A stretch of 64,000 bases of DNA from NCBI GenBank assembly GCA_017620655.1, contig JAGAUT010000074.1, positions 1 to 64,000 of the forward strand, given 5' to 3'. Position 1 is the stretch's first letter. Each line of letters opens with the position of its first letter. Origin of the DNA: Clostridia bacterium. GTDB taxonomy: Bacteria > Bacillota > Clostridia > Oscillospirales > CAG-382. The translations under genes and the position numbers were made by a program. This document shows, in pieces, positions 7,943 to 20,039 of this stretch. The notes under the pieces are model-generated. The model ran no database searches. It was not told the origin of the DNA and saw only the letters and a program-made list of their open reading frames with translations.

Positions 7943-8656
7943 TTACTTTCCTTTATTTATTCTGGTTTTTGCGTAGTATTCATCAACAGCATAGTCAAAC
8001 TGTTCATGGGAAAAATCAGGCCAGAGTACATCGAGATAGCAAAACTCGCTATATGAGGTTTCCCAAGGGAAAAAGCCCGACAAACGTTTATCTCCCCCCG
8101 TTCGGATAACAAGATCCATTTCGGGGCTGTGGGCAAGGTCGAGATACTTTATGTAAAGATCGGGAGTAATATCCTCTGTTTTTATTTTTCCTGCAACAGC
8201 ATCCTCAGCAATCCTTTTTGCAATTCTCACCGTTTCATCATGTCCACCATAGCTGATGGCAACATTTACAGTCAAAGATGTACAGTCCTTTGTCATTTCT
8301 GCTGCTTTAAAGAGTGTTTCCCTGTTCTTATCCTTCATAACAGAAAAATTGCCGATTGGAACAAGTCGGATTCCTCTGTTAATACAGGTCTGCACCTTAC
8401 TGGTAAAAAAACGTTCCATTAAATCCATGAGACCGTCAACTTCATCATCTGTTCTATTCCAATTATCATATGAAAAGGCATATACTGTCAAATGCCTGAT
8501 AGAGCGTTCCTGACACCACATGCACAGTTCCATAAACTTATCAACGCCTTTTTCATGACCCTTGATAACAGTTTCAAATTTATGTTGTCTTGCCCAGCGT
8601 CTGTTACCGTCCATAATAACGCCGACGTGCTGAAGGCTGGTTGCTTTTTCTGCCAT
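7943..8656 (-). CDS. uppS: Isoprenyl transferase (undecaprenyl diphosphate synthase)
   Basis: A 237-residue cis-prenyltransferase that adds isoprene units to farnesyl diphosphate to make the lipid carrier for cell-wall synthesis. GVIMDGNRRWA carries the catalytic Asp and diphosphate-binding Arg residues. SYGGHDE and the C-terminal DLVIRTGGDKRLSGFFPW and DVLWPDF motifs are typical. ATG 8656 is chosen because AAGGAG lies 8 nt upstream; the GTG at 8665 is too close to that site. It lies 13 bp after a trans-polyprenyl synthase, so substrate supply and chain extension are probably co-transcribed. The usual cdsA/dxr neighbours are absent. Confidence 0.94.
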   Translation of the reverse strand: MAEKATSLQHVGVIMDGNRRWARQHKFETVIKGHEKGVDKFMELCMWCQERSIRHLTVYAFSYDNWNRTDDEVDGLMDLMERFFTSKVQTCINRGIRLVPIGNFSVMKDKNRETLFKAAEMTKDCTSLTVNVAISYGGHDETVRIAKRIAEDAVAGKIKTEDITPDLYIKYLDLAHSPEMDLVIRTGGDKRLSGFFPWETSYSEFCYLDVLWPDFSHEQFDYAVDEYYAKTRINKGK

Positions 8657-8669
8657 ATAATACACTCCT

Positions 8670-9710
8670 TTAGTTATTTCTGCTTGTCATATACTCAAGA
8701 AGACCAAGCATAAGTTCTTTTCCGCCATCAGACATGCTGAGTTTATTTAGCGATTCAGTAGCCTTTTGAACATAGGATTTACACAAATCTTCGGCATATT
8801 TCAACGATCCTGATGAAAAAAGAATTCCCCTTGCTGTTTCAAGTTCAGAAACGCCGCTGTTTTCATGCCCGTAAACGGAATAAAACTCTTTTTTAGTATC
8901 GTCAGCAGCATTTTTATCAAAATGAGAAACGAGAACTGTTTTCTTTCCCTCGCACATGTCGGAAGTATTTGATTTTCCAAGCTTTTGTTCATCGCCGAAC
9001 ATACCCAGAATATCGTCACGAATCTGGAAGCTGATTCCCACAGCATCACCAAATTCCGAAAGGATTTTTAAGTCCTCATCGCTTGCTTCAGCCAAAATTG
9101 CTCCGAGAACAAGAGGTCCGGAAACAGTATACTGTGCAGTTTTAAGTCTGTACATTTCGAGAATATCTTCTTCAGAAACACGATCAGTATAAGAAAATTC
9201 GATATCCTTGAGCTCGCCTGCAATTGTGGCAGAGAAAACCTTATTCTGATGGGATATTGCTCTGATCTTGACTTGGTCGGAAAAGTGACAATGCTGCAGT
9301 ATTTCAATTGCCGAAACTATGCCGAAGTCGCCGACACAAATTGACTTTGAAACACCGTCATGACCTTCACCCAAATCCTTATGCATACTGGGTTTAAATC
9401 TACGGTAGTCGCTATTATCTATTATATCATCATGGGCAAGAATGCCTGTCTGGAAAAGCTCATACGATAGGGACGGCACAAGTACGTCTCCCATTTTATT
9501 AAGTCCCTTAAAAAGACCGTATCCGAGGCTGACAAGGTATGCTCTTATTCTCTTTCCGCCGTCGGAATGTCTGATAAGTGCATCGATATACTCACCCATA
9601 ACACCGTCAAGACCGAATGTGGAAAGAAAATCAGAAAGTCCGCCGCAGGCAATAAAACCATCGCACTTTACTTTGAAATCCTTTAAATTATCGATAAACG
9701 TATTACTCAT
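8670..9710 (-). CDS. Trans-polyprenyl diphosphate synthase family protein
   Basis: A 346-residue all-alpha prenyl synthase that condenses isopentenyl and allylic diphosphates. The first Asp-rich motif is AHDDIIDNSD and the second is QIRDDILGMFGD, followed by LGKSNTSD. The second motif resembles the geranylgeranyl-type IdsA enzymes rather than classical IspA. At 346 residues it is longer than typical IspA (about 300). The start at 9710 has GAGGT 7 nt upstream. It is the first gene of a two-gene unit with uppS. Chain length cannot be fixed by reading alone. Confidence 0.86.
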   Translation of the reverse strand: MSNTFIDNLKDFKVKCDGFIACGGLSDFLSTFGLDGVMGEYIDALIRHSDGGKRIRAYLVSLGYGLFKGLNKMGDVLVPSLSYELFQTGILAHDDIIDNSDYRRFKPSMHKDLGEGHDGVSKSICVGDFGIVSAIEILQHCHFSDQVKIRAISHQNKVFSATIAGELKDIEFSYTDRVSEEDILEMYRLKTAQYTVSGPLVLGAILAEASDEDLKILSEFGDAVGISFQIRDDILGMFGDEQKLGKSNTSDMCEGKKTVLVSHFDKNAADDTKKEFYSVYGHENSGVSELETARGILFSSGSLKYAEDLCKSYVQKATESLNKLSMSDGGKELMLGLLEYMTSRNN

Positions 9711-9739
9711 GATTTACCTCGGTTATAATTGATATTTTG

Positions 9740-9768
9740 ATTATATCATATAATATGTATTTTGTCGA
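9740..9768 (-). promoter_or_regulatory. Promoter for the polyprenyl synthase-uppS unit
   Basis: On the minus strand, TCGACA (9763-9768) and TATAAT (9740-9745) are 17 bp apart. The start would be near 9733, about 23 nt before the ATG. Confidence 0.6.
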
Positions 9769-9859
9769 CATAAATATATCAAAAGTTAAAAAATTTTCTA
9801 TACAGTTATTCTTTAATAATGATAAAATAGTAATATAAATTAATGAAAGGATTGAAATT

Positions 9860-10645
9860 ATGGAATTCATTTTAACCGTTCTTCTACCAACCCTTATTAA
9901 ACTTATCCTTGTGCTTGTTGCAGGATTCGTTTTAGCAGGCGTTTCAAAGAAATTAATCACAAAGATCATGGAAAAGTCAAGCTTTGATGTATCCCTAATC
10001 AGATTCCTTGCAAGAAGTGCAAAGGTAGCAATTATTGTATTAACTATAATTATTGCCATTGGTCTTTTGGGAATCCCCACAACAGGACTTATTGCAGGTG
10101 TATCAGCCGTTGCAGCAGCCATTGCTCTTGCTCTTCAGGGTTCGCTTTCCAACATTGCCGGAGGCATCTTTATTCTTATGACCCGCCCCTTCAAAACAGG
10201 CGACTTTATTGACATCTCGGGCTCAGTAGGTACAGTAAAGGATATTCAGCTTATCCATACTGTTATTACAACAGTTGACAACAAGGAAATCATAATGCCC
10301 AACAGCGTTGTCGTAAACAGCACGGTTGTAAACTACTCCAACTGCGAAAACAGAAGAGTTGACCTTGTCTTCTCCATAAGCTATGACAGCGACGCAAGAC
10401 TTGCTGAGGAAATCATCTTCAGAACAGCCATGGCTCATATGTACACTATAACAGAACCTGCCGAGCCTTTTGTAAGAGAATCGGCGCACTCTCAGAACTC
10501 CATTGAAATTACTGCAAGAGTTTGGTGTAAGGCTGAAAACTACTGGACACTTTACTTTGACCTTATTGAAAAGGTTCGCGAAGAGTTTACCAAGAACGGT
10601 ATTGTTATTCCCTACAATCAGCTTGATGTACATATTACACAGTAA
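9860..10645 (+). CDS. mscS: Small-conductance mechanosensitive channel, MscS family
   Basis: A 261-residue membrane channel that releases osmolytes on hypo-osmotic shock. Two N-terminal transmembrane segments precede the pore helix TM3, rich in Gly and Ala (GLIAGVSAVAAAIALALQGSL). GGIFILMTRPFKTGDFI and the middle beta domain with IIMPNSVVVNSTVVN follow, then a mixed C-terminal domain. The size matches the minimal MscS class. AAAGG lies upstream of ATG 9860. The gene is a single unit ended by a terminator shared with the convergent V-ATPase operon. Confidence 0.93.
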   Translation: MEFILTVLLPTLIKLILVLVAGFVLAGVSKKLITKIMEKSSFDVSLIRFLARSAKVAIIVLTIIIAIGLLGIPTTGLIAGVSAVAAAIALALQGSLSNIAGGIFILMTRPFKTGDFIDISGSVGTVKDIQLIHTVITTVDNKEIIMPNSVVVNSTVVNYSNCENRRVDLVFSISYDSDARLAEEIIFRTAMAHMYTITEPAEPFVRESAHSQNSIEITARVWCKAENYWTLYFDLIEKVREEFTKNGIVIPYNQLDVHITQ

Positions 10646-10661
10646 AAAAACATAAAAAAGC

Positions 10662-10690
10662 AAGCAGGTGAGAAAATCACCTGCTTTTCT
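10662..10690 (+). terminator. Terminator between mscS and the V-ATPase operon
   Basis: A stem of at least 8 bp (10664-10671 with 10677-10684), loop GAAAA, is followed by TTTTCTTTT in the plus direction. Flanking A-runs may let it end the convergent ntpD transcript too. Confidence 0.82.
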
Positions 10691-10691
10691 T

Positions 10692-11369
10692 TTACGCATT
10701 TAAAAGGCGCTCTGCCCTCTTCTGCATCTCAATCTGCTGATTCATCATCATGTCCTTGACCTTCATAAGACGAGTTGTTGTACTTCTCTCGTTTTCATCA
10801 AGTTTCATTGTGATATATTTTATTGTATCAATATACTGAGGAATCAACACATGTTCAAGTGCATTGACACGGCGTCTAGTTTTTTCAATTTCAGCCGACA
10901 TCATCTGACATGATTTTTCTATTTCTGCAAGACGAATCATTTTTTTAAAGACAACAGAAAGTTCTTCTACCGCTGTATCGAGATCTCCGGAGGTAAAAGC
11001 CAGACCATATGAATAAGCATCTGCCTCATTATCACTTCTGAACTTAATATCAAACACGGGAATATCAACACTCATTACATTTCTGCTTGTAACATCAAGG
11101 CTGACTTCCTGTTTGGGAAGCAAAAGTGCAACGTCAAGAGCTTCACCCGACATAACGGATCGCGCAACTGCTATATGCTTATTTGAGTCAAGGATTGCCT
11201 TCTCAACTTCACGTCTAAGTTCCTTATTCTCACGCACCATATCAAGAAATCTACGCATGAGTTCGTCTCTTTTATCCTTGAGAAGCTTATGACCTCTACG
11301 GGCTGTTGTCAGCTTTCTTTTAAGGTTTGTAAGCTCCATTCTGGTGGGATTGACATTCATTACTGCCAT
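10692..11369 (-). CDS. ntpD: V-type ATP synthase subunit D
   Basis: A 225-residue central-shaft subunit that forms the rotor stalk with the F-type subunit. It begins with the family start NPTRMELTNLKRKL and has long coiled-coil N- and C-terminal helices, including a C-terminal helix ending in MQKRAERLL. The start is preceded by GGGGTGAG. It is the last gene of the nine-gene operon, 12 bp after ntpB. Confidence 0.93.
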   Translation of the reverse strand: MAVMNVNPTRMELTNLKRKLTTARRGHKLLKDKRDELMRRFLDMVRENKELRREVEKAILDSNKHIAVARSVMSGEALDVALLLPKQEVSLDVTSRNVMSVDIPVFDIKFRSDNEADAYSYGLAFTSGDLDTAVEELSVVFKKMIRLAEIEKSCQMMSAEIEKTRRRVNALEHVLIPQYIDTIKYITMKLDENERSTTTRLMKVKDMMMNQQIEMQKRAERLLNA

Positions 11370-11381
11370 ATTCTCACCCCG

Positions 11382-12755
11382 TTACGCTTTTTCATAGTAC
11401 ATATCTAGGAACTTATCTGAAATACGCTTGAGCTCACTTCTGGGAAGTATTCTGAGAAGCTCCCAGCCTATATCGAGGGTTTCCTCAATACTTCTGTCAG
11501 CCTCATAGCCCTGTGATACATACTTCTTTTCAAATTCATCGGCAAACTTAGCATAGAGTTTATCAATATCAGTAAGTGCAGATTCACCAAGGATTACCAT
11601 AAGTTCCTTTGCATCCTTACCTCTTGCATATGCCGAGAAGAGCTGATTCATAGTATTTGAATGATCGGCTCTTGTTTTACCTTCACCAATACCTTTATCT
11701 TTAAGTCTTGAAAGCGAAGGAAGTACATCAACAGGAGGAGTAATTCCCTTTCTGTAGAGTTCACGCGAGAGGATAATCTGTCCCTCGGTTATATAACCGG
11801 TAAGGTCAGGAATAGGATGTGTTTTATCATCTTCGGGCATGGTAAGAATGGGAATCATTGTGATTGAGCCGTTCTTTCCCTGCTGTCTGCCTGCTCTTTC
11901 ATAAATTGAAGCAAGGTCTGTATACATATAACCCGGATAACCGCGTCGTCCCGGTACTTCCTTACGTGCAGCCGATACTTCACGAAGAGCATCAGCGTAG
12001 TTTGTGATATCAGTAAGAATTACAAGTACATGCATATTCTTTTCAAATGCAAGGTATTCTGCCGCGGTAAGCGCCATCTTAGGTGTTGCAATTCTTTCAA
12101 TGGCGGGATCATTTGCAAGGTTAATAAAGAGAACAGTTCTATCAATAGCACCTGTTTCTGTGAAAGACTGAACAAAGTAGTTTGACTCTTCAAAGGTAAT
12201 ACCCATTGCCGCAAATACAACAGCAAACTGCTCATCTGTTCCTCTAACCTTTGCCTGTCTTGCAATCTGAGCTGCAAGATTTGAATGAGGAAGACCGGAT
12301 GCAGAGAAAATAGGAAGCTTCTGACCTCTTACAAGTGTATTAAGACCGTCAATTGCAGAAATACCTGTCTGAATAAATTCGTTGGGATAAGCACGGGCTG
12401 CGGGGTTAATAGGCGCACCGTTTACATCCATTCTCTTGTCAGGGATAATCTCAGGTCCGTTATCTATAGGACGTCCTAAGCCGTCAAAAACACGTCCAAG
12501 CATATCTTCCGAAACGCCGAGTTCCATCTGACGTCCAAGGAATTTTACCGTACTGTTGGAAAGGTTAATACCAGTAGAGCTTTCAAAAAGCTGAACAAGG
12601 GCATTGCTTCCGTTGATTTCAAGTACTCGACATCTTCTCTTTTCGCCATTTTCAAGCTCGATTTCGCCGAGTTCGTTATAGCATACGCCTTCTACGCCGC
12701 GAACAAGCATAAGAGGACCTGATACTTCTTCAATTGTTCTATATTCTTTTGCCAT
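11382..12755 (-). CDS. ntpB: V-type ATP synthase subunit B
   Basis: The 457-residue non-catalytic head subunit that alternates with subunit A in the A3B3 ring. It has an N-terminal beta barrel ([16 protein letters not shown]), then a nucleotide-binding fold without a functional Walker A motif. [15 protein letters not shown] is present where the P-loop would be, with the family arginine region [21 protein letters not shown] precedes the ATG, and the stop codon of ntpA is one base upstream. Length is normal. Confidence 0.96.
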   Translation of the reverse strand: MAKEYRTIEEVSGPLMLVRGVEGVCYNELGEIELENGEKRRCRVLEINGSNALVQLFESSTGINLSNSTVKFLGRQMELGVSEDMLGRVFDGLGRPIDNGPEIIPDKRMDVNGAPINPAARAYPNEFIQTGISAIDGLNTLVRGQKLPIFSASGLPHSNLAAQIARQAKVRGTDEQFAVVFAAMGITFEESNYFVQSFTETGAIDRTVLFINLANDPAIERIATPKMALTAAEYLAFEKNMHVLVILTDITNYADALREVSAARKEVPGRRGYPGYMYTDLASIYERAGRQQGKNGSITMIPILTMPEDDKTHPIPDLTGYITEGQIILSRELYRKGITPPVDVLPSLSRLKDKGIGEGKTRADHSNTMNQLFSAYARGKDAKELMVILGESALTDIDKLYAKFADEFEKKYVSQGYEADRSIEETLDIGWELLRILPRSELKRISDKFLDMYYEKA

Positions 12756-12756
12756 A

Positions 12757-14523
12757 TCAGAATTCCTCCTTCACAATGGTTGTCTGCATCTGCTTTGAAA
12801 TCTCAGCATTTACCTTTTCATATTCAGTATTTATATCCTTTTCTTCAACATACTTGAATCTGCCTATCTGTTCACGAACTGGGAGAGTTGAAATCTTTTC
12901 GATATCTCCGCCCTTATCAAGAACGCTTACTGCATCATCATAGTATTTAAGAATAAGTCTCATCATGAGAAGCTGCTTATCAAGGCTTGTATAAGTGTCT
13001 ACCTCATGGAATGCAAGCTGATGAAGGAAGTCTTCACGGATACTTCTTGCTGTTTCCATCTTGAGTCGGTCGGAAGCGGACAGTGCGTCCATACCGACAA
13101 GCTTTACAATTTCATCAAGTTCTGCTTCGTCCTGAAGAAGGCTCATCATTCTGCCTCTGAGGGTCATCCAGTCTTCTGAAACGTTTTCCTTGAACCAACC
13201 TGAAAGCAGATCAAGATAAAGCGAATAGCTGGTAAGCCAGTTGATTGCAGGGAAATGTCTCTTATATGCAAGGGATGCATCAAGACCCCAGAATACCTTT
13301 ACAATTCTGAGTGTTGCCTGAGAAACGGGTTCTGAAATATCACCACCGGGAGGAGATACCGCACCAATAGCAGAAAGTGCACCTTCCCTACCTTCAGAAC
13401 CGAGGGATACTACTCGTCCCGCTCTTTCATAGAACTGAGCAAGACGCGAGCCAAGATATGCAGGATAACCTTCTTCACCGGGCATTTCTTCAAGTCTGCC
13501 TGACATTTCACGAAGAGCTTCCGCCCAACGAGAAGTGGAATCTGCCATGAGAGCTACTGAGTAACCCATATCTCTGAAATATTCAGCGATTGTGATACCT
13601 GTATAAATAGAAGCTTCACGGGCAGCAACAGGCATATCAGATGTATTTGCAATAAGCACGGTTCTTTCCATAAGGCTCTTGCCTGTATGGGGGTCGATAA
13701 GTTCAGGGAATTCATTAAGAACGTCGGTCATTTCATTGCCTCGTTCACCGCAGCCGATGTATACAACGATATCCGCTTCAGCCCACTTTGCAAGCTGGTG
13801 CTGTGTTACCGTTTTACCGCTTCCGAAGGGACCGGGGATTGCCGCAACGCCCCCCTTTGCAATCGGGAACATTGTGTCAACAACTCTCTGACCTGTAATA
13901 AGAGGTTTATCGGGAGACAGCTTTTTAGCATACGGTCTTCCCTTTCGAACAGGCCACTTCTGCATAAGAGTCATGTTATAGTCGCCTTTTGCCGTTTTTA
14001 CAACACAAACCGTGTCATTTACATGGTATTCACCCTCGTTAATTGAAGAAATTTCACCCTCAACGCCAACGGGGACCATGATTTTATGAAGAACTACATC
14101 TGTCTCCTGAACAGTACCGACAACATCGCCTGCTACAACTTTATCGCCGATTTTAAGACAAGGAATAAACTTCCACACCTTATCTCGCTTAAGTGATGCT
14201 ACTTCAACACCGCGGGCGATATTGTTTCCCGAAACTCTCATGATATCGTCAAGAGGTCTCTGAATGCCGTCGAAGATGGCACCTATAAGACCGGGGCCAA
14301 GTTCAACGCTCATAGGCTCGCCTGTTGATACAACAGGTTCCCCTGTTCCAAGTCCAGAGGTTTCTTCATATACCTGCACAGATGCTTTATCTCCGTGCAT
14401 TTCAATTATTTCACCAATCAGTCTCTTGTCTGAAACACGAACAACGTCAAACATATTCGCATCTCTCATGCCCTCGGCAATTACAAGAGGTCCTGATACT
14501 TTTAATACTTTTCCGATTGCCAT
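12757..14523 (-). CDS. ntpA: V-type ATP synthase subunit A (catalytic)
   Basis: The 588-residue catalytic subunit. The Walker A motif [11 protein letters not shown] lies near residue 232, and [19 protein letters not shown] and [14 protein letters not shown] mark the catalytic core. The long non-homologous insert after the N-terminal barrel separates V-type A subunits from F-type beta. GAGGT precedes the ATG. Together with ntpB it hydrolyses or makes ATP at the rotating interface. Confidence 0.97.
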   Translation of the reverse strand: MAIGKVLKVSGPLVIAEGMRDANMFDVVRVSDKRLIGEIIEMHGDKASVQVYEETSGLGTGEPVVSTGEPMSVELGPGLIGAIFDGIQRPLDDIMRVSGNNIARGVEVASLKRDKVWKFIPCLKIGDKVVAGDVVGTVQETDVVLHKIMVPVGVEGEISSINEGEYHVNDTVCVVKTAKGDYNMTLMQKWPVRKGRPYAKKLSPDKPLITGQRVVDTMFPIAKGGVAAIPGPFGSGKTVTQHQLAKWAEADIVVYIGCGERGNEMTDVLNEFPELIDPHTGKSLMERTVLIANTSDMPVAAREASIYTGITIAEYFRDMGYSVALMADSTSRWAEALREMSGRLEEMPGEEGYPAYLGSRLAQFYERAGRVVSLGSEGREGALSAIGAVSPPGGDISEPVSQATLRIVKVFWGLDASLAYKRHFPAINWLTSYSLYLDLLSGWFKENVSEDWMTLRGRMMSLLQDEAELDEIVKLVGMDALSASDRLKMETARSIREDFLHQLAFHEVDTYTSLDKQLLMMRLILKYYDDAVSVLDKGGDIEKISTLPVREQIGRFKYVEEKDINTEYEKVNAEISKQMQTTIVKEEF

Positions 14524-14554
14524 TTATATACCTCACTAAATGGAATATTCTGAT

Positions 14555-14866
14555 TTATGAAATGATGTCGCTGCCAACAGCTTTTTCGACAGATACAGAT
14601 ACATTTCTCATGCCGACACCTGTGTTACCCTTAACACCCGGAATCGGAATAATGGCGGGAAGCGGCATATCACGAAAGTGTTCAACGTCATCTCCGATGA
14701 GTTCAAACAATTCTTCGGTAATATAAATTACTCCATAGCCATTTTTTGCAAGTTCCTTAACAGTTTTTGAAGCACTTTCTCCATCATCACAAGGGAAAAT
14801 GCCAAGTCCCAACGATGCAAAGCCGTATATGGAATCTTTATCACCGACAACTGCTATTTTATGCAT
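14555..14866 (-). CDS. ntpG: V-type ATP synthase subunit F (NtpG of E. hirae)
   Basis: A 103-residue Rossmann-like small subunit of the central stalk that binds subunit D. It begins MHKIAVVGDKDSIYGFASLG, the family signature, and has GYGVIYITEELFELI. Its ATG overlaps the stop of the preceding subunit C gene by 8 bp. The AAGGGTGA ribosome-binding site lies about 11 nt upstream, inside that gene. Confidence 0.9.
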   Translation of the reverse strand: MHKIAVVGDKDSIYGFASLGLGIFPCDDGESASKTVKELAKNGYGVIYITEELFELIGDDVEHFRDMPLPAIIPIPGVKGNTGVGMRNVSVSVEKAVGSDIIS

Positions 14867-15827
14867 ACAGAACTCTCACCCTTTCCCTGATTATATCGGA
14901 GTCAATTCCGTTTTTCTTACAAGAAAGAACGATACGCACGTTTTTAATCTCGGCATCTACAGCAAAATAGTAAGCAACAAGCGGTGCAATGCCGAGACAC
15001 TGATACTTGGCGTCCTTGACCTTCTCCATAATTAAATCATCACATGCTCTTTCAAAACAGGCATAACCTTTCTTCATTGCTTCTGACAAAGAAGTATAAC
15101 CAAGTGTATCAACATATGCACTGAGTGCATCTGCGCCATCAAGAGAAGAACTGCAAAGGCGTCTCACATCAACCATTGAAGACTGTGCAAGTGCCTTCAT
15201 GATAAAATCTTCATCTTTAACTGTTTTTGCACACCTGAGAGCAATTTTCAAATCCGCTATTAAACACATAAGTTCTGCCAATGAAACAGAAAACGAATCT
15301 TTACTTCCTTTTGCCAGCAAGATAGAAGTCTCAATGCTCTTCTTATCCAAAAACACTTCAAGCAACTGACCATCCATGGTTTTTGTTACGAGTTCATACG
15401 CCTCTCTGACATGCTCAGCCAAAAAGTGCGGAAGCGCCGAATAATCTTTTGTTTTTAAAGCATTTTCAATCGCTTTTGAGTCAAAAATCGAAGGAGAGAG
15501 TAACAACTTTTCCGGATTCTTATCAGATACAAGACATTTAATAAGTGCTTTAATATTATGATAATCATTCTTGACAATCAAAAAGTCAAGACACTTATCA
15601 TCGGGTGCTGATGAATAAATCAGCTCAACTGCCTGTTTCAGAATCTTCGAAAGAATCTCATCTTCATTTGAAGCATCGATGTTTTCATATCCGGCATCAG
15701 CAAGCAGTTTTAAGGCTTCATTATAATCCGACGAATTGATGAGGGATTCAACGGTTGCAGAAGACAGCAATTTATTTTCATTAGATCTGACACGTGCTAC
15801 AGCGTAGGCAAATTCGGTGTCTTTCAT
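14859..15827 (-). CDS. ntpC: V-type ATP synthase subunit C
   Basis: A 322-residue all-helical subunit (homologous to eukaryotic subunit d) that forms the socket joining the central stalk to the membrane ring. It begins DTEFAYAVARVRSNENKLL, close to family N-termini, and has the DYHNIKALIK motif. AGGAGGTG precedes the ATG. It is 11 bp after ntpE and overlaps ntpG by 8 bp. Confidence 0.9.
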   Translation of the reverse strand: MKDTEFAYAVARVRSNENKLLSSATVESLINSSDYNEALKLLADAGYENIDASNEDEILSKILKQAVELIYSSAPDDKCLDFLIVKNDYHNIKALIKCLVSDKNPEKLLLSPSIFDSKAIENALKTKDYSALPHFLAEHVREAYELVTKTMDGQLLEVFLDKKSIETSILLAKGSKDSFSVSLAELMCLIADLKIALRCAKTVKDEDFIMKALAQSSMVDVRRLCSSSLDGADALSAYVDTLGYTSLSEAMKKGYACFERACDDLIMEKVKDAKYQCLGIAPLVAYYFAVDAEIKNVRIVLSCKKNGIDSDIIRERVRVLYA

Positions 15828-15838
15828 AAATGCACCTC

Positions 15839-16429
15839 CTACGCAAACAATGCTCGGCTGAGTTTATCTTTTATATCATCTATCTTATCATTGATAAGCG
15901 AAGAAAAAGTACAGTCAACCCGCATTTCAGAATATTCAATAACAAATCCCATATCAATATCTGAAGCATCATTTGAAATCTTTATAGACTTTCCTTTTTC
16001 AAGAAGTCCATTGATTCTATCTTCAAACCCTGCAGGAAGCCTATTTAAATCAAAGGAAGACATTCTGACAACGCCTTCGCCGGTAAGTGCACCGGATGTC
16101 AAAAGCTTTTCAATATAACCGAAATAAACTTCGTTATCACTGTTTTTTATAGCTTCAAGAGCATGTTTTACAGTTTCATCAAGAATTCTGCTCTTTTCTG
16201 CAAGAATATATCTTCTATATTCAAGATCTGCGGATGATGCAGCTTTTTTGTCAATGATGGCACACTCAGCATCAGCTTTAAGCTTGATTTGCGACACAGC
16301 AGCATCAGCTTCAGCTTTTGAATCGGAAATAATCTGTTCCGCGTCAGACTTTGCCGAAGCCAAAAGATTCTTACATTCTGCATCGCACTGTTCATGGATT
16401 TTATTGATTATATTTGTAAGTCCATCCAT
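15839..16429 (-). CDS. ntpE: V-type ATP synthase subunit E
   Basis: A 196-residue peripheral-stalk subunit. The N-terminal half is a charged Ala-rich coiled coil (about 1-100) that would pair with the NtpF/H-type subunit. The C-terminal half is an alpha/beta head that binds the A3B3 ring (GFVIEYSEMRVDCTFSSLI, then KIDDIKDKLSRALF). GGAGAA precedes the ATG. Sequence similarity in this family is low, so the call also rests on its position. Confidence 0.86.
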   Translation of the reverse strand: MDGLTNIINKIHEQCDAECKNLLASAKSDAEQIISDSKAEADAAVSQIKLKADAECAIIDKKAASSADLEYRRYILAEKSRILDETVKHALEAIKNSDNEVYFGYIEKLLTSGALTGEGVVRMSSFDLNRLPAGFEDRINGLLEKGKSIKISNDASDIDMGFVIEYSEMRVDCTFSSLINDKIDDIKDKLSRALFA

Positions 16430-16449
16430 TGGAATTCTCCCAAACTATA

Positions 16450-18898
<2,449 letters not shown>

Positions 18899-18929
18899 TC
18901 TGCATCACCTCCAAAAAGGAATTTAAAAA

Positions 18930-19241
18930 CTATGACAGCAATTCTTCAATAATAATCTTAGTGCAATCATCAGCCTTTTTCTTACAATCATCGGCCATCT
19001 TTTCGCACACCGCTTTTGCCTCAGCGACTTTTTCTTCTATGAGTATTTTTGCATTATTGTTACACGTTTCAATATCTTGCTTTTTCTGCTTTTCAGCATC
19101 GGCAACAGCATTTTCAACTATCTTTCTGCCCTCATCCCGAGCTTTACTGACAATTGTCTCTGCTTCAGCTTTTGTTTGTTCAATTTTCTCTCTTGACTTC
19201 TTTTCAGCTTCAAGTATCTTTTCAAGCATTTCAGCTGCCAT
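18930..19241 (-). CDS. ntpF: V-type ATP synthase peripheral stalk subunit H/G (NtpF of E. hirae)
   Basis: A 103-residue, highly charged, Ala/Glu/Lys-rich protein that is one continuous predicted coiled coil (MLEKILEAEKKSREKIEQTK and onward). It matches in size and place the small peripheral-stalk subunit that pairs with subunit E. It is the first gene of the operon, behind GGAGGTG. The gene order ntpF-I-K-E-C-G-A-B-D is exactly that of the Enterococcus hirae Na+-ATPase operon. On its own such a coiled coil could be anything; the context decides. Confidence 0.82.
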   Translation of the reverse strand: MAAEMLEKILEAEKKSREKIEQTKAEAETIVSKARDEGRKIVENAVADAEKQKKQDIETCNNNAKILIEEKVAEAKAVCEKMADDCKKKADDCTKIIIEELLS

Positions 19242-19269
19242 TCAAACACCTCCAAAAAGATATACAAAT

Positions 19270-19275
19270 ATTATA
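19270..19275 (-). promoter_or_regulatory. Possible -10 element of the V-ATPase operon
   Basis: A TATAAT hexamer on the minus strand lies about 30 bp upstream of the first V-ATPase ATG. I see no good -35 box 16-18 bp upstream, so the promoter is only suggested. The divergent thiN promoter is about 60 bp away. Confidence 0.35.
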
Positions 19276-19336
19276 CTATACGTATAATTTCATTGTGTTA
19301 TTATTTTGTTAATTTACCAAAAAGTAGCAATTATAA

Positions 19337-19365
19337 TTGCTTTTTTTTTAACATTATGTTATAAT
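19337..19365 (+). promoter_or_regulatory. Promoter for thiN
   Basis: TTGCTT (19337-19342) and TATAAT (19360-19365) are 17 bp apart. The start would be near 19372, giving a leader of about 24 nt. There is no room for a TPP riboswitch. Confidence 0.7.
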
Positions 19366-19395
19366 ATTTTAAAATTGAAAAGGCTGGTGAATTTA

Positions 19396-20022
19396 ATGTG
19401 CAAAACTTGTTATATTTTTGCCGCCGGTGATTTTTACGGAAACGTCACCCCAAATTCAAACGATTTAATAATTGCTGCCGATGCAGGCTATCATCATATT
19501 GAAAAACTAGGTTTACACCCCGATGTAATTCTTGGCGATTTTGACACTATAGGTGATATACCAAATCACAACAACGTCATAAGATTCCCCACCGAAAAAG
19601 ACTACACCGACACAGAGCTTGCAATAATGGAAGGTATAAAGTACGGCTATGGCAAATTTATAATCTGCGGTGCGCTGGGCGGCAGTCGGCTTGAACACAC
19701 AATCGCAAACATATATCTCGCAGCAAGCTACTGTAAGAAAGGATATGACATAACCCTTACAGACGGAAATTACAACATTTTTCCTCTGCACAACGGAACA
19801 AAGGGTTTTGATGAGATGCATTCGGGTTATATTTCAGTATTTCCTATATTAGGTGCAGCAAACGGTGTCAGCGAAATCGGTCTAAAATATAATCTTGAAA
19901 ATGCAACATTGGATTCTGCAAATCCCACCCTATGTGTCAGCAACGAATTCATGGGTACGCCTTCATCTGTTTCTGTCTCAAACGGAACAATAATTATTAT
20001 ATGGCAAAACAACTTAAAATAA
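19396..20022 (+). CDS. thiN: Thiamine pyrophosphokinase
   Basis: A 208-residue enzyme that transfers pyrophosphate from ATP to thiamine to give TPP. Key motifs are IIAADAGYHHIEKLG, DVILGDFDTIGD and KDYTDTELA, which build the ATP/Mg site, then the glycine-rich CGALGGSRLEHTIAN. The C-terminal beta domain is present. ATG 19396 follows AAAGG; an in-frame start 90 bp upstream would include the promoter and is rejected. The MBL gene follows 17 bp later and is probably co-transcribed. Confidence 0.93.
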   Translation: MCKTCYIFAAGDFYGNVTPNSNDLIIAADAGYHHIEKLGLHPDVILGDFDTIGDIPNHNNVIRFPTEKDYTDTELAIMEGIKYGYGKFIICGALGGSRLEHTIANIYLAASYCKKGYDITLTDGNYNIFPLHNGTKGFDEMHSGYISVFPILGAANGVSEIGLKYNLENATLDSANPTLCVSNEFMGTPSSVSVSNGTIIIIWQNNLK

Positions 20023-20039
20023 ACAGTGAGGTCTGACAA

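Noticed and set aside
19300-19395. TPP riboswitch before thiN
   Set aside because: The leader is only about 24 nt and has no THI-box sequence.
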